A stretch of 64,000 nucleotides of DNA, taken from the NCBI GenBank assembly GCA_963826165.1, contig CAWGWC010000009.1:248001-312000 (forward strand). The letters are read 5' to 3'. Source of the DNA: JACVRW01 sp963826165. GTDB taxonomy: Bacteria > Actinomycetota > Thermoleophilia > Solirubrobacterales > Thermoleophilaceae. The first letter of the stretch is position 1. Every line of letters begins with the position of its first letter. The position numbers and the translations under genes were made by a program. Below the pieces are notes generated by a model that was not told the DNA's origin, made no database searches, and was given only the letters and a program-made list of their open reading frames with translations. This document shows, piece after piece, positions 62,107-64,000 of this stretch.

Positions 62107-62724
62107 ATGACGACTACGGATGCGACCGCCGGACCGGCCCAGCGCAGCATGCGCGCGGACGCCCGCCGCAACCGCGACCGCATCCTGGCTGCCGCTCGCG
62201 AGGCCTTTGCCGAGTACGGGGCCGAGACGCAGATGGACGACATCGCGGGACGGGCGCAGGTAGGAGTGGGCACGCTCTACCGGCACTTCCCGACCAAGGA
62301 CGCGCTCACCGGCGAGCTGGTCAAGCTCAAGCTGGCCGCGTTCACGGCCCGCGCCCGCGAGAGGTTCGACACTGACGAGCGTCCCTTCGAGTCTTTCGCG
62401 GACCTCATTCGCGAGCAGGCCGAGGTGATGCAGGCGGACGCCTCCCAGCATCGGATGATGTTCGCCCTGACGCGAGAGGCGATGAAGGGGGTGGCCCCGA
62501 CGGCGGCCGGCCTGCGGGATGCGGTGCGGCAGATCATCGAGCGGGCGCAGGCCGCCGGCGAGATGCGTCCCGAGGTGACCGAGGACGACGTTCGCACCTT
62601 CATGTGCGGCCTCGGCAGCATGATGGCGGCGGATGCCATGGGCGTGATGCGGTACGACTGGCGTCGCGCCCTGGGCTTCTGGCTCGACGGCATCCGGGCC
62701 GTCTCAGCGCGGGATTCCGCGTAA
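62107..62724 (+). CDS. TetR-family transcriptional regulator (repressor of the MFS pump)
   Basis: 205 aa. Helix-turn-helix MDDIAGRAQVGVGTLYRHFPTKDALTGELV (about 43-72), with a C-terminal ligand domain of the type seen in SCO-like TetR proteins. Divergent from the pump, with two matching dyads in the 89-bp gap: the standard local repressor arrangement. The ATG is close to a plausible -10, so the mRNA may be leaderless. Confidence 0.92.
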   Translation: MTTTDATAGPAQRSMRADARRNRDRILAAAREAFAEYGAETQMDDIAGRAQVGVGTLYRHFPTKDALTGELVKLKLAAFTARARERFDTDERPFESFADLIREQAEVMQADASQHRMMFALTREAMKGVAPTAAGLRDAVRQIIERAQAAGEMRPEVTEDDVRTFMCGLGSMMAADAMGVMRYDWRRALGFWLDGIRAVSARDSA

Positions 62725-62751
62725 GTGAGCTAGCTATCGTGAGCCGCCCCG

Positions 62752-64000
62752 ATGCGGCGCCCGCTCTCGCTCCTGGCCCTGCCTGCCTGCCTGTTGGCCG
62801 TGGCCCTGCCCGGATGCGGCGGGGACGACGAGAGCGCCGGCCCGCTCGACGCCGGCCTGGCCTACGTGCCCGCCGACTCGCCCTTCGCCGTCGTGGTCGA
62901 CACGGACCTCGAAGGGGACCAGTACAAGGCGCTCGACTCGATCCTGGCCAAGTTTCCGTTCGGAGACCGCACGATCGCGGAGCTCATAGCCGACCAGCTG
63001 GGCGGCACCGGCAGTGACGTGGACTTCGAGGAAGACGTAAGGCCGATCCTCGGCAACCCCGCCGTGCTCGGAGCCACCGATATCCGGTCGTTCCTCGCGG
63101 ACGACAACGACGACAGCTTCGTGGCTGCCCTCCAGGCCGATGACCAGGAGGCGCTCGAGAGCCTTATCGAGAAGTCCGGAGCCGAGGAGGCCGGCGAGAC
63201 GGCCGGGGCGACCAAGTACGAGGACGGTGGCTCGGTCTTCGCCGTCGACGACGACGTGGTGGTGCTGGCCGACTCCGAGCGGTCACTCGACCGGGCTCTC
63301 GAGCGTGCTGACGGAGACGACCAGCTCACCCAGGACGAGTTCGAGGGCGCCTTCGACGAGAACCCGAACGCGGCGCTCGCGGGCGTCTACGCGAACCTGC
63401 AGAACCTCATCGCCTCGAGCGCCGAAGGGCGCACGGCGGCGAAGCGGATCCCGTGGGTGGGTGCCCTGCGCACCCTGGGCCTGACGATGAAGGCCTCCGG
63501 CGACGGCGTGGGCGTCGACTTCGTGGCCCGCACCGAGTCCGAGGGCCTCACCGAGGAGGACCTCCCCATGGCCGCGGGCGACGAGTCGCCTCCGGTGCTG
63601 GCCCGTCCGGGCGAGCTCGGCCTCGGCCTGCGTGACCTCAGCCAGGTGATCCGGTTCGCCGAGGCGGCCGGCCAATCGATCGACCCGTCGGGCTTCGGCG
63701 ACTACGAGCAGGCCAAGCAGACACTCGACAGCCGGCTGGGGATCAGCATCGACGACGACCTGATCGGTCAGCTCAACGGCGACGTGTCCGCCAGCATCGC
63801 GCTCGGCACGGACTTCGCCGTGCGGGCGGAGCTCCGGGACCCCGGTGCTTTCGAGGAGACGCTGACGAAGATCGCCGAGGTGCTGCCGACCTTCCTCGAG
63901 GGCGCGGGAGTGAGCGGGCTGTCGCTGGAGGAGCCGAGCGGGGGCGACACCTTCTACCGGCTGACCGGCCCCGACGGAGAGGTGGCGGCCTTCGGCGTGG
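62752..64000 (+). CDS. DUF3352-type lipoprotein (partial, runs off the window)
   Basis: 416 codons visible, no stop before the end. Lipoprotein signal RRPLSLLALPACLLAVALPGCGG with lipobox Cys at about 22. The mature part has the alternating pattern of DUF3352 proteins (AGLAYVPADSPFAVVVDTDLEGDQ, LGNPAVLGATDIRSFL, DDVVVLADSERSLDRAL, repeated twice). An outer-face, membrane-anchored protein of unknown role. An alternative GTG start at 62739 is out of frame and not used. Confidence 0.8.
   Translation, partial: MRRPLSLLALPACLLAVALPGCGGDDESAGPLDAGLAYVPADSPFAVVVDTDLEGDQYKALDSILAKFPFGDRTIAELIADQLGGTGSDVDFEEDVRPILGNPAVLGATDIRSFLADDNDDSFVAALQADDQEALESLIEKSGAEEAGETAGATKYEDGGSVFAVDDDVVVLADSERSLDRALERADGDDQLTQDEFEGAFDENPNAALAGVYANLQNLIASSAEGRTAAKRIPWVGALRTLGLTMKASGDGVGVDFVARTESEGLTEEDLPMAAGDESPPVLARPGELGLGLRDLSQVIRFAEAAGQSIDPSGFGDYEQAKQTLDSRLGISIDDDLIGQLNGDVSASIALGTDFAVRAELRDPGAFEETLTKIAEVLPTFLEGAGVSGLSLEEPSGGDTFYRLTGPDGEVAAFGV

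Noticed and set aside
1..64000. CRISPR array, rRNA, prophage or insertion sequence
   Set aside because: No regularly spaced repeats, rRNA-like sequence, integrase, transposase or terminal inverted repeats were seen on either strand.

Overview
The window is high-GC (about 70 percent), densely packed DNA. Start/stop overlaps of the ATGA or GTGA type are common, GTG and TTG starts are frequent, and convergent genes overlap at their stops. Gene content points to an actinobacterium: fused WYL regulators, SHOCT proteins, PRC-barrel/DUF2382 stress proteins, MpsC-family (DUF2294) proteins, an EgtC-like amidotransferase and a UvsE endonuclease. A soil Thermoleophilia (Solirubrobacterales or Gaiellales) is my best guess, but that is inference from gene content only. 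I see no rRNA, CRISPR array, prophage or insertion sequence. One tRNA (Phe) is present.

Layout. 0-6 kb: end of an APH-type kinase, a double-WYL regulator, an OB/HD nuclease-like protein, an SDR, an EcsC protein, a ferritin-like protein and a DUF4396 membrane protein with a CsoR-type operator-like dyad. 6.2-15.7 kb: a GSAM-like aminotransferase facing a minus-strand operon of a family-5 solute-binding protein, two permeases, two ATPases, a Rieske oxygenase and a P5C-dehydrogenase-like ALDH. This looks like uptake and catabolism of an N-methylated amino acid or peptide-like compound. 15.7-22.4 kb: S9 peptidase, histone-deacetylase-like amidohydrolase, P1 (DmpA-type) peptidase, GNAT, class II amidotransferase and a SHOCT membrane protein. 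22.4-31 kb: a MalT-type LuxR regulator divergent from a NarL-type response regulator, then glutamate decarboxylase, a YrhK-like protein, an AI-2E transporter, a receiver-only protein and a HisKA_3 sensor kinase. 31-43 kb: small stress-type proteins, agmatinase-family enzyme, Fsr-type MFS pump with its TetR regulator, SDRs, a QueA-like protein, a CPA1 antiporter and assorted small enzymes.

43.4-58.2 kb is a stress/envelope island. It carries two PRC-barrel/DUF2382 paralogues, three MpsC-family paralogues, a DUF892 protein with a repeated tail, a CBS protein, two small Cys-rich zinc-type proteins, DUF2243, DUF1360 and UvsE. Inserted in it is a glycoconjugate block of a sulfotransferase and three glycosyltransferases. 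58.2-64 kb: tRNA-Phe, a secreted repeat protein, an EmrB/QacA-type pump with a clear TetR operator/promoter and its regulator, and the start of a DUF3352-type lipoprotein.

Seven otherwise ordinary genes are broken by nine single-base frameshifts, and each restores a full-length, divisible-by-three reading frame when one base is removed or added. I annotate these as disrupted genes, but many or all may be sequence errors rather than decay. Domain names come from my own recognition of the protein sequences; no database search was run.
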